A stretch of 64,000 nucleotides of DNA, taken from positions 1,622,001 through 1,686,000 of the forward strand of contig NC_089729.1 of NCBI RefSeq assembly GCF_035083965.1. The letters run 5' to 3'. This document shows positions 9,500 to 18,371 of this stretch, piece by piece (positions within the stretch are counted from its first letter, which is position 1; each line of letters opens with the position of its first letter). The notes beneath the pieces are model-generated. The model ran no database searches, had not been told where the DNA came from, and worked only from the letters and a program-made list of their open reading frames with translations. This DNA is from Branchiostoma lanceolatum (taxonomy: Eukaryota > Chordata > Leptocardii > Amphioxiformes > Branchiostomatidae). The position numbers were made by a program, and so were the translations under genes.

Positions 9500-12400
9500 A
9501 TGGCAGGTAAGAGTGTTGGGTTTAGCAAGTCGATTGTCAGCTGTGTTCTTGTAGAGACCAAGCTTATACTAGCACTTATTCAGGCAGGTGGCTTAGGATT
9601 AGGGTGTGTTCGTTCTCTATATCTGATATATCACAACGGTTGTTGATTAGCTACTCGTGTTATGATAAGTCATCGCATTAGCAGTATACTATCGTGTTCT
9701 AGTAGAACTAGCTAGAGTCTAAGTCCAGAACTTGCTAGGCCTAGGTGTGTGGGTTGGTGCAAGGATGTGAAATAAACTCCCGATATGGTACGTCGGTTGG
9801 ACACACAAGCTCGCTGAGCTGTCAAGAGGTCTAATATGGATGCCGTTCTTCGTCAAAATCTGCTAATTTGTAGATGCACAAAACCTTATCAAACTGCCGT
9901 GCAAGATGCATATGTATATATACATCACTCAAGGAAGCCCTGAGCATGGCTGCATGCGAGCTCAAGACTAAGAGAGGAATGGAAAGGGGAGAACGCGAAA
10001 GGAGACCCAGAAGAAAAAACGCCATGAGAAATTTGACTCTACAAAAACAACCTGTCAAACGTTATACCGCTGAACAATGGCCGGTGAAACCAAAAAGCAG
10101 CTGTTTGCTAAACGTCAAGTTGACGGTGAACATTCATCCTCCTACCAGTACTTAGTTTCTCCATTAGATTTAGCGTACATGGAGAAACTGTTTCTATACA
10201 AGGTCAGTCTGTGGTTGGTCTATTCTGTAATCTCCAGCCATATGAATCGGTCAGGGTTATTTTGCGGCAATTACTACGCTTTGGGGGCTATCTCTGATGT
10301 TGCGAGACTTCTTCCTGCTACCCTCCCTCTACCGTAGTGCGCACCGTTACAGGTAGCCGTAAAAGCGCAAAAATGCCAGCAAAAAAATCAATCCCCGACC
10401 GATGCCATTTTTTACTTGGAGATTATTGTTCTCACACTGTTTGGCCACACCCAGACTACGTGACGTGGTAAACGTAACGGTGTTGAAGTTCAAATGAAGG
10501 ATCCGTCAACAGCTCAATCAATCCGACGGTCGCAGAAAGGGCGGGTCGGATCGATTGATGAAGGCTCGAGCTCGTATATATATTGTCGGACTTTGAAGGA
10601 TCAACAAGTCAATGTATTTCGACTTTGGGCTTTGCATTATCACATTGCGCAGTTAGAGTTCAAAAGGAACGTTATTGTATCTAAAAAAAAACAACTCTTG
10701 TTTTGATCTTGAGCAACTAACGAGGTTAACACATGAACACATGTACCATAATATGCTAGTCGTCTTTTTTTACCGTGAATATACACACGATAGATTGTAT
10801 TTTCCGGGACCCGCAAAAGATAGGACACGTGAGGATGTAACATTAATCCACCGGGGCATATGACTCACTTTACAAAACGGTCGGCTTAAGAGACCTCTAC
10901 TGCAGCACCCCCCCCCCCCCCGCCCCAGGTATGCACAGTTTAGATATACAGGAGTGCATTTAACTGGGGGACATTGGTACCGTGAGGGTGCGGGTTCCAA
11001 GGATCTGAATGACACCACAAAAGCTTTTTCCATTACTCTCCTCCAAGGCCAGGATGGTTTCAATGACTCTCTGCTGAACGCATCATCATCATGAACGCAT
11101 GACCGCCCCCCCCCAAAAAAAAAAATTCGCAAGGAGGCTTGTTTCTCATCTCATTCTGTTTTTGTGGCATCGTGTACATCTTTCTAACGTTCGACGGTTT
11201 TCTGTCTTCGACCGCACCTCTAGGGCGATTGGAAAGACGCACAGACCCACCTGTAAAAAAAAAAAAACCTACATCTGCTTGGAGATTTCTAAGAGGGTCT
11301 GCATGGGGGGGTCCTGGCAACGCTTAACGGTAAATTCAGGCCAGCCGATAACGCTTAACGGTAAATTCAGGCCGGTCGATAACGCTTAACGGTAAATTCA
11401 GCATTTTTAGAACATGAGATACCCCTGAAGACGACGTTTTTTTGCCACTAGTCGTCCTTATCATGTGGCAAGAGATCTACTACGCTATGCCATTCTCGCA
11501 AGCCTGCTCCGAACCCTTTAAATTCGGCGGCGACAGGAAATTTCCTGATCACGATGACGAGCGCCGAAGGCGCGACGAAAATTTTGAAATCTTGACCCTC
11601 TGAAATGCTATTCCCTGCATTCTGAGGGGGGATTTTGCTGAAGAGTAAGCTAAGTTTTATGACATCTCTATTTGAAAAAAAAAATACAGAAGAGTTTCAG
11701 GTTGATTTTTGAGAGGCGTCACGCCCTCCAGACCTCGCCGGAGCTAGCTGCGACATGCTCCCCGGTGTGAATTCTTGACACCCTGAAACGCTATTCCTTG
11801 CATTTCGATGGGCAAATATTACTGGTAATGATATCTCTGTTTGTGAAAAAATACAGATGAGTTTCAGCTTTGAGTTTTTGGGGTCGACGCCCTCCTGTCA
11901 ATATTTTTCGACGGAGGCCCGGCATGCACCGTGGCCGGGGAAAATCTTAAAATCCTGAACCGCGAAATGCTTAATTTCCTGAATTTTGAGGCGAAAACTT
12001 TGCTAGTAGAGTGAAAAATTGAAGTGTTTCAGCTTGAAATTTTATGCCCTACCGAGATATCTTCGCAGGAGCCGTTTGCTTCCTGGAGAAAATTTTGAAA
12101 TCTTGACCCACTGAAATGCGTTTTCCTGCGTAACGAGGAATTACGTAATAACACTTAACGTTGCATTCAGGATGACAAATAACGCTTAACGAGGAATTAA
12201 AACGACCAGTAACGCTTCACGATTAATATACCGATAACGCTTAACGGTAAATTCAGGGCGGCCGGTAACGATTAACGGTGAATTAAAATCGCTCGTAACG
12301 CTTCACGAAAAAGGGCATGCAGACCCTCTTCTAATTGGCCTAGTAAGGAAATGTGTTGAGAACGTTACGTATGGATTTTGGCGTTACCCCTTGGCTGACT

Positions 12401-15400
12401 TTAAACGAGCCGAATATGCAGATTCACTTGTTCTACATCTTCTCGGATCTAAGCCGAGTTAAGCTAGATTCAAGCCGGACTAATCCGGATTCGGTGCACG
12501 CCTGCATTCAATCCCGGCAGCGCTGGGATGATGACGTCATACTTCCGGGTTCGCGGGTCACTTTCACTTTCATCCGTCGGGTCGTGTGCAAAAGCCGTGC
12601 TTTTTTTTCTTCTAATTCGCCCTATCGTATTAGTTTTTACTATAGGTGCCAGGGAATAAGAGGCTGTTGTAACGTACTCAAGGCACATCCTCGATCGAAC
12701 ACAGGACCCCCTGATTTTATTTTACGTCTCTTCCGAAAGAAAGGTGCAGTCCCGACAAGTGGCCACAAGTATTAACCCTTCCTGGATTCGAACCGGGGTC
12801 TCCCAGTTACCAACTAATTATGACCAGGAGGCCAAGCTGTGTTGCTACCACTTGATTGAGCTCTAGGCTCTAGGTACAAGGAAGAACTTTATATTTGCGA
12901 TGGCCAAGTTCAGTGTGTGGACCACGGAGGAGGTGAAGCACCTCCTGTCCCTGTACGGTAACCGGGAGACGCAGAAGAAGCTCTGCGGGTCGTACCGTAA
13001 CCTGGAGGTGTATCAGGACATCGCCGTCAAGCTGGCGTCGCGAGGGTTCAACAAGACGGCCCACCAGTGCCGGATGAAGGTCAAGAACATGAAGACGAAG
13101 TACTGGAAGGCGAAGGAACACAACCAGAACGGGACAAGGACGTTTAAATGCCCATTCTACAAGGAGCTAGACGCCATACTTGAGAATCGGCCGACATCTC
13201 AAGAGGAAGACTTAGAGGGCGTGGTCGTCTTGTACAGCCAAGGAGGTGGGGAAGGGCCTAGTGCTTACCCAAAGCCCAAAGTAAACACTCACACAGTCTC
13301 TATATATATGGCCTCCATCGGTCAGTATTGACCATGGTAAAATCCGAATTCACAACAGCCCTACAGCATCGACTATGGCTAAACAGCCCCATACAGTCTA
13401 TATAAAATGCAATCAGGTATCGATCTGGATTACCACAATATGTAATTAATCCGGATTATTGCAACCCGAATTTAATCAGGATGATTGCTATCCGGATTGA
13501 ATCTGACTAGTAGTAATCCGGATTCAATCCGTTTCTGGGCAATCCTTTTCTGCCATTGGCCAACCTTGGGATGGACATTTTGGCCATGCTTCAGAGGCAG
13601 TGATTTCTTTCTTCTAACTCCAAGTTACAAGACTTCTACCTTTCTATCGGTCATCGGCCGGGACTAAACAAGTACATACATCACTCCATATTGCCCTGTC
13701 TAACATCATTTGTCAAGACTTAGGGCATCTATATTTTGTTACATGTTGAGTTTGATCCCCGGCCGAGTCAAACCAAAGACTTTGAAAATGGCTTTCTTTA
13801 CGTTTTGGAAAGACCATGGGAGTGGAACACACACTACACTATGAGTGTGCTAGGTAGGCCCTTGATGTAGTGACTGCACACAGTTGTGTGGCCCAAGGGC
13901 TTCAGAACAGAGAGGGACAATGTCACATGCACCATTACACCCCAAAGTCATTGATTGGTATCAATTTTTTTCAATTCCGTCACCAAAAGTATATCTTTTG
14001 TTTCTTCACAATGTCCTCTTCTCATAATCAGGCACAGGCTTGGCAACAGTGACCTTGAAGGTGAGGAATGACCTTGACCCGACATTCCAGCCGAACCAGA
14101 TTTCCGTGTCCGTCCCACCGGGCAGCTCCGTCTATACCCTGCTACTGCAGGCGTCAGCTGACAACCCAAACTTCACGTGAGTCTCTGTAAGGCTGCACCA
14201 AGTAATTTTTATGGATGACGTCCGTGCGCGCATTGATTTTGGTCAGTTTCTGGAAAAAAACCAAGAAATTCCGCTTCCTGTAACTATGGCCAAAGAGTTA
14301 CGACAGTGCCGCAAATCAATGGGATATGGAAAGAAACAGGGCAGGACAACAACTGCTGTTCAATTTCAAGTGATTTATTCAAATTATTGCTGTTTTCATG
14401 ATGAATAAAATAATCGTTAGTTGTTATACTGTTCTCTCATTCAATTTGTGTCCTAACGTGTCGTCGACTATTATATTTCAAATCTAGGCATCTTGTTTTT
14501 TCGGCCCTTCTTGTTGTTTTTTCGCGCTCTTGCATTAGATTTAGGGTCTCCAAAGGACGTCATCCATAAAAATTACTTGGTGCAGCCTAACAATGACTTG
14601 TGTTCGAACAGTAGTCTTTGAATTCATGCAACAAGGCCACGTTACTTTAATCTGATGCGACTCTGATTAAGAAAATAATGCTGGGGAAAGTCTGTACATT
14701 GGCTTTCACATCTGTACACTTTCTGGGTCAAAGATTCAAGTTTTTTTTATCATGATCAGTGCAGCCCTCATCTTCCGAAAATAATTTCATCAGGTTGGTA
14801 GAATATAGGAGGTTCTTTGTACACAACCAGGTATAGTTCTCACCTGTTAACCTGCTAATGAACCGAGACGAGGGGGGATACAAACTCAGCCGCATTTGGG
14901 ATTACGTTCTAGCCGCAAAAGCGCCACCTACATTGGCTACTCATAGCGGTGAGAAACAGCACTCCAGTCAGAAGCTCTGACGAAGGTGTCTGATAGACAT
15001 CGAAACGTTAGCAGGTGAGAACTATACCTGGTTGTGTACAAAGAACCTCCTATATCCAGTGCAGCCCTCAGTTTCCATCTCTTGCTGAAATTGTGGTAAA
15101 TGATAGCATATTCACAGTTACTGTAGTGGCACATTGTATCTACTAGACAAAGGTTAATGCCATCAGGCATGGATTATGTTAACTTTTACATCATTTGCAT
15201 AATGCTACAATGGCTTCCTGAAGGGGGATTATGCAAGATATGTGATTTGGAAAATGGAGATAATGAATTCACATAAATTCTGCTAATAAAAATACTTCTT
15301 TGTGTATTCTTTTATGATGAGACAAGATTACTTGATGGAAGTATGGGGCCATGGAACTCCTACTCCTAGTTTGCTGTAATTTCCCTCCCCAGATTCCAGG

Positions 15401-16171
15401 CAGAGTACTATGGCAGTCAGTCGTCCCACATGATCACATCTATCAACGGTGTGGCGGCCAACGTGGACGACAGGACCTTCTGGCGCTTCGAGAACAGGAG
15501 GAAAGTCAGGTTTGACCGTGGTAAGTCTGAAGGCTATATAGTTGAACCTTTTTTGCACCTTATAGCACATTAAGATCCTTCACTGATGATGAACTTTATA
15601 ACAGAGACTGCACACTGCATGGTTTGATATCAATTTGTATTTTTATTACAAAAAATGTATTTTCACTTTGCTAACTACACAAAATAGCAAGAAATTAAAT
15701 CAAGTGTTAATTTGTCATATGTACAGTTCATTCTCAGGTTTGGTGCCAGACATAAAATATCTTACTTTCATTTCACAGAACAGCAACCAAGGTGCTATTA
15801 TCAAAGCTACATTGTACTTAAGATCCAAAAAAAAACATAAATCAATCATACACACAATGTACATACCTCCAAACAAAGTGCCCCTCCCCATACTTTACAG
15901 TGACTGTCATGTGTCAATTTCAGTGTTGTATCATTCTGTGGTACGTGTCCACATGTACACGGAGGTAGAAAAGTGCCTGCCTATTGTAACAATTTCTCCT
16001 GTAGAAATTCAATAAAGTACAAGCGAACTTTACAGTCAACCCTAATCCTACTCCTTGTGTGCTCCAGGTGTGGACCTGATCAGTGTGTTTGATGGTGATG
16101 TCATCGTTTTCCGCTTCAAGCACTACGACCCGCCCAGCACGGACGACCCCGCATCTGACTGCGACGACTAG
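9500..16171 (+). CDS. DUF4430 (transcobalamin C-terminal-like) protein, 127 aa
   Basis: Four exons: 9500-9506 (ATGGCAG|GTAAGA), 14032-14176, 15393-15520 and 16068-16171. They total 384 nt with all phases matching (1, 0/2-type joins completed as G+GC, AC+A and G+GT). The protein begins MAGTGLATVTLKVRNDLD. Family hallmarks: a beta-rich start (VTLKV, ISVSVPPGSSVYTLLLQAS), the core HMITSINGVAAN, an aromatic-rich RTFWRFENR, and the terminal GVDLISVFDGDVIVFRFKHY. These match the DUF4430 fold found at the cobalamin-covering C-terminus of transcobalamin/intrinsic factor and in stand-alone proteins. There is no alpha-barrel B12 domain and no signal peptide in this model, so a cytosolic role is implied; the ligand is unknown. 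The last three exons are well supported. The 7-nt start exon is inferred from phase and position, and a different upstream exon is possible. Confidence 0.7.
9870..10076. other. Intron 1 sequence, nothing recognised
   Basis: Short open frames occur on both strands, but none shows splice sites or conserved composition. Part of intron 1 of the DUF4430 gene. Confidence 0.3.
10077..10202 (+). CDS. Exon-like ORF of unknown function
   Basis: ATGGCCGGTGAAACC opens 42 codons (starts MAGETKKQLFAKRQVDGE, ends YMEKLFLYK) that finish exactly at an AAG|GTCAGT donor-like site. Composition is coding-like (lysine-rich start, then an aromatic helix). It lies in intron 1 of the DUF4430 gene and its phase (0) does not fit that gene's next exon. 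It could be the first exon of a nested gene or chance; no second exon was found. The family is not recognised. Confidence 0.25.
10340..11290. other. Intron sequence with poly-C and poly-A tracts
   Basis: No gene seen. A run of about 14 C lies at 10907-10921, poly-A runs at about 10681-10690, 11114-11125 and 11255-11269, and a small imperfect palindrome (TCAATCAATCCGAC / GTCGGATCGATTGATGA) at about 10517-10560. Confidence 0.4.
11293..12328. mobile_element. 1,036-bp TIR element with nested internal repeats
   Basis: Perfect 13-bp terminal inverted repeats (GAGGGTCTGCATG ... CATGCAGACCCTC) are flanked by 6-bp direct repeats TTCTAA (11287-11292 and 12329-12334). Just inside both ends are clusters of AACGCTTAACGGTAAATTCA units: three tandem copies of about 31 bp at 11318-11402 and about six degenerate ones at 12147-12306. 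The centre holds four diverged copies of a 150-185-bp unit beginning TTGAAATCTTGACCCTCTGA, at about 11583, 11769, 11945 and 12093. There is no transposase ORF, so it is non-autonomous. A 6-bp duplication does not point clearly to one superfamily. Confidence 0.75.
12640..12850 (-). mobile_element. tRNA-derived SINE fragment
   Basis: On the minus strand a tRNA-like head is visible: TGGCCTCCTGG as a degenerate A box and GGTTCGAATCC, a perfect RNA polymerase III B box, about 45 bp downstream. It is followed by a body with GGAAGAGACGTAAAAT and GGGGGTCCTGTGTTCGATC. The acceptor stems do not pair, so it is not a functional tRNA gene. Boundaries are approximate. Confidence 0.6.
12900..13331 (+). CDS. 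Myb/SANT-like DNA-binding domain protein
   Basis: A 143-codon ORF starts MAKFSVWTTEEVKHLLSLYG. It carries the pattern of the Myb/SANT-like (trihelix-type) domain: the first-helix W of VWTTEEVKHLL, SYRNLEVYQDIAVKLASRGF, the recognition-helix block TAHQCRMKVKNMKTKYWKAK, and the CPFYKELDAILENRPTS tail. The domain fills residues 5-100; codon use there is strongly GC-biased, unlike the flanks, and the tail after about residue 115 is less convincing. The real protein may splice out near 13250 (several GT sites such as GGAG|GTGGGG). Such domains occur in chordate transcription-factor-like proteins and as the DNA-binding partner encoded by Harbinger transposons. It sits on the same strand within intron 1 of the DUF4430 gene, so it is either nested or marks that the 7-nt start exon belongs elsewhere. 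Confidence 0.7.
   Translation: MAKFSVWTTEEVKHLLSLYGNRETQKKLCGSYRNLEVYQDIAVKLASRGFNKTAHQCRMKVKNMKTKYWKAKEHNQNGTRTFKCPFYKELDAILENRPTSQEEDLEGVVVLYSQGGGEGPSAYPKPKVNTHTVSIYMASIGQY
13340..14031. other. Intron sequence, nothing recognised
   Basis: ATCCGGATT-containing segments recur at about 13440-13530 as a loose repeat (AATCCGGATTATTG, TATCCGGATTGAATC, AATCCGGATTCAATCC). Otherwise there is no exon or element until the acceptor at 14031. Confidence 0.4.
14191..14587. mobile_element. Harbinger-type MITE, 397 bp
   Basis: Terminal inverted repeats of about 33 bp start GGCTGCACCAAGTAATTTTT and continue ATGGATGACGTCC; the right end is the reverse complement. TAA on both sides (14188-14190, 14588-14590) is the 3-bp TWA target duplication of PIF/Harbinger elements. 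There is no ORF of note. The left end begins 14 bp after the donor of the first large DUF4430 exon. A second family member is at 32729-34538. Confidence 0.8.
14771..15056 (+). mobile_element. 286-bp retroelement with hammerhead core and 14-bp TSDs
   Basis: Perfect 14-bp direct repeats CAGTGCAGCCCTCA flank the unit at 14757-14770 and 15057-15070. Inside, a 44-bp perfect inverted repeat (ATATAGGAGGTTCTTTGTAC ... CTCACCTG) occupies about 14804-14846 and 15012-15055. A hammerhead-ribozyme-like core sits just before the right arm. Long target duplications with no terminal inverted repeat at the very edges suggest RNA-mediated insertion. The architecture resembles Penelope-like elements and small animal retrozymes, which carry short-stem-III hammerheads; no reverse transcriptase is present here. 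Located in the first intron after exon 14032-14176. Confidence 0.65.
14975..15009 (+). ncRNA. Type I hammerhead ribozyme-like motif
   Basis: CTGACGA (14977-14983) is followed by A, then a 7-bp stem II GGTGTCT / AGACATC closed by loop GAT (one G-U pair), then GAAAC (15002-15006). After GAAA comes ACGTT: ACGT is self-complementary, as in minimal hammerheads whose stem III forms in a dimer or as a tiny hairpin, and U at position 17 is permitted. The next bases AGC pair with GCT just 5' of the core, giving the start of stem I. All conserved core positions are present. Activity is not shown. Confidence 0.65.
15560..16067. other. Intron, nothing recognised
   Basis: Last intron of the DUF4430 gene. 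AT-rich, with a poly-A run near 15827. No coding exon or repeat boundary is visible. Confidence 0.4.
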
Positions 16172-16524
16172 AGGGTCTCATCCAGCAGTTTCCGGAACAC
16201 AGTCTCTGTGAACACAGAAATATCAAACTGTTTACTAATAGATATTTCATGTGGCGACATTATATTATAAGTGCTGTAACATCTACATTGTATATATTTA
16301 ATAGGACATGATGATTTTCCAGAAACTAAGATCATGGTACCATTCTCTTATATTGTACAAAACATGATTATAGTTTACTGACCGTACTTGCTAGCACTGA
16401 GGAAAGGTAGCGGATGCTACCGAAAAGTTGTAAAACATCTGGCAGTTTTCAAAATATATCCTTGCAAGTAAAATGTTATATTGTATTTTCTGGCCAATTT
16501 GTTGTCATCAACCTGCACTTTTGT

Positions 16525-16622
16525 AATAAATGAACACTTAAAACAAAATGGTGCTTTTAGTGTTTTGTAATTTCTACAATCACCTGGAAAAAAGGAATTT
16601 TGTACTTGAATATAAGAATAAA
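16525..16622 (+). terminator. Poly(A) signals of the DUF4430 gene
   Basis: AATAAA occurs at 16525-16530 and again at 16617-16622, about 355 and 450 nt after the stop codon at 16169-16171. Either could end the transcript. Confidence 0.5.
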
Positions 16623-16884
16623 AGAAGTCATCAGGCTTGAAGGTGAAGTGCAAAGGAATTCATGGTACAGTTATCTTTTTTGCTTCATTCTGTTGGTGAA
16701 TAATATGCCAAAGGAATCAATATTTAAATGATGTAAAATCAATCATATTATTTGATTTTATTAGAATTGCAACAGTGCAATACATGTGGGACACAGGCAG
16801 CTATTGCTGGTGTCATGACCAATGTACCTGTTTTTAAACTTGAATGGAGTAAGGAAAGTCGTGTTAAGTGCCTTTTCCCAAAAT

Positions 16885-17545
16885 CATTATAATATAAACA
16901 CCAATTTTACAACAGTTAATACATTTGGACTTGGACCATGAGGCCTGTGAGTTTTGCCAGTGCATCACATGCTGTGTTCTACAGTTTGCAGGTGCATTCA
17001 TACATTCAGGTGTAATCAATCAAACATGGGTGTCCAGTAAATGGGGTCTATGATTGGTAATTAAAAGAACATTTGTTTTAAAATAATTGTCACAAAACAG
17101 AACTAGGTCCAGACCTGTACCTAAACCAGTGTACCTGTACCTGTACCTAAAACTTGTTTAGGTACACAGCTCTAGCCTTGAACAATGGGAACAAAGCCCT
17201 GGAGCAAGTTAGGTAACGTTACAATGTACACAAATGTTTTTGTTTTCATGCCTTCAAAGGCAGCAGCCATGTACACCAGGCACCTGGATGAAACCACTTC
17301 TTAGAACCACACATTTTACTTGGTCTTAGTTCTTCTGCCCTTTTTATAGAAAAGATCTTGTTAGGGTAACATTATGATAGTATAAACACCAAGTTTAAAA
17401 GCATGTTTTTACCGCAACACCTGTGAACTTTGAGCCTGCACCACCTCAATGTGTTGTGTTCTGCAGGTGTGTTCACACCTATCAGGTGTAATGGACCCTT
17501 CACAGGTGTTCAGTAAGGGGGTCTGTGATTGGTGCAACCTGTAGA
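16885..17545. repeat. Diverged direct duplication, about 480 bp apart
   Basis: About 16885-17065 and about 17365-17545 match in order: TATAAACACCAA, then GACCATGAGGCCTGTGAG versus CAACACCTGTGAACTTTGAG, TGCTGTGTTCTACAG versus TGTTGTGTTCTGCAG, CATTCAGGTGTAAT versus TATCAGGTGTAAT, and GGGGTCTATGATTGG versus GGGGTCTGTGATTGG. It is an old segmental tandem duplication or two copies of one dispersed repeat. Confidence 0.6.
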
Positions 17546-17559
17546 GGGTCTCATTGTCA

Positions 17560-18370
17560 CAAAACAGATTCTGAAGTCATTCGATTAATTATTTGATGCA
17601 TTTTGGCAGCTTTATGGCAGCTTAGCCTTTCAGGTATGGAAAAGTATCATGTAAGTTTTGTAGCCATCAAAACTTTCAAAAGTAAACAACTGTCATGATG
17701 GCAAAAATAACCAATGAGAAAGGCTGTAACAAGTGTGTCACTTCTAATACACTTTGACCTTAAACCAGAGACGCTACGGCCATGGTTTAAGCTGATAGCA
17801 GTCAGGGGAACAGTTTGCACAGTTCAGAATCTTTAGTTTGAGAAAAGGTAAGCTGTCTACATCTGACATCAACTGACAACTAGGTGACTGTGTCAAACTA
17901 CAACAAAAAATCATTTATAAGGTGTTTCAGTGTCAAGACAGACTTTTGTTTGTGACCAACCAAGTGTTTAAGTTACACTTCCTGCCTGGTGTACAGGTGT
18001 TTCGTTTGATCAGAGTCTCCCAAATAGAACTTTTGCTGTAAACAGTAAAGGTAGGTAAAAGGTAAACTTAAGGTACATGAAGTTCCATAGCCTTATTGAG
18101 TACCAGTATGGGCAGTAGGTTGTTATCCACTGTGCCTATCTCCTTCCACCGCCTTTACCTTCCCAACCAAAGTCATGAAGTCAGGTACCCAATTTTATAC
18201 AACGGTGGAGAGAGGATTGTTGTGTAAAGTGCCTTTCCAAAAAGGGCACAAGATCGGTGACATGACAGGATTCAAACCATTGTGTAAAAAAAATAAGAAT
18301 CTAATTTTTTTTTTCAGAGCAATTAGAAAAAAAACATCAATTTGTAATCCTGCCATGGAAGAGTAAGCAA
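17560..18370. other. Intergenic region with SINE-like remnant
   Basis: No gene seen until the ATG at 18372. About 18130-18290 has GGGCACAAGATCGGTGACATGACAGGATT-type sequence (given here in part), shared with about 59097-59135. The promoter of the gene starting at 18372 should lie here, but no TATA box or CpG block stands out. Confidence 0.4.
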
Positions 18371-18371
18371 C

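Noticed and set aside
12353-12775. 140-codon plus ORF
   Set aside because: Runs through intergenic sequence and the antisense of a SINE; no conserved segment.
12777-12835. Possible tRNA gene on the minus strand
   Set aside because: A good B box is present but the acceptor stem does not pair and the A box is degenerate; better explained as a SINE head.
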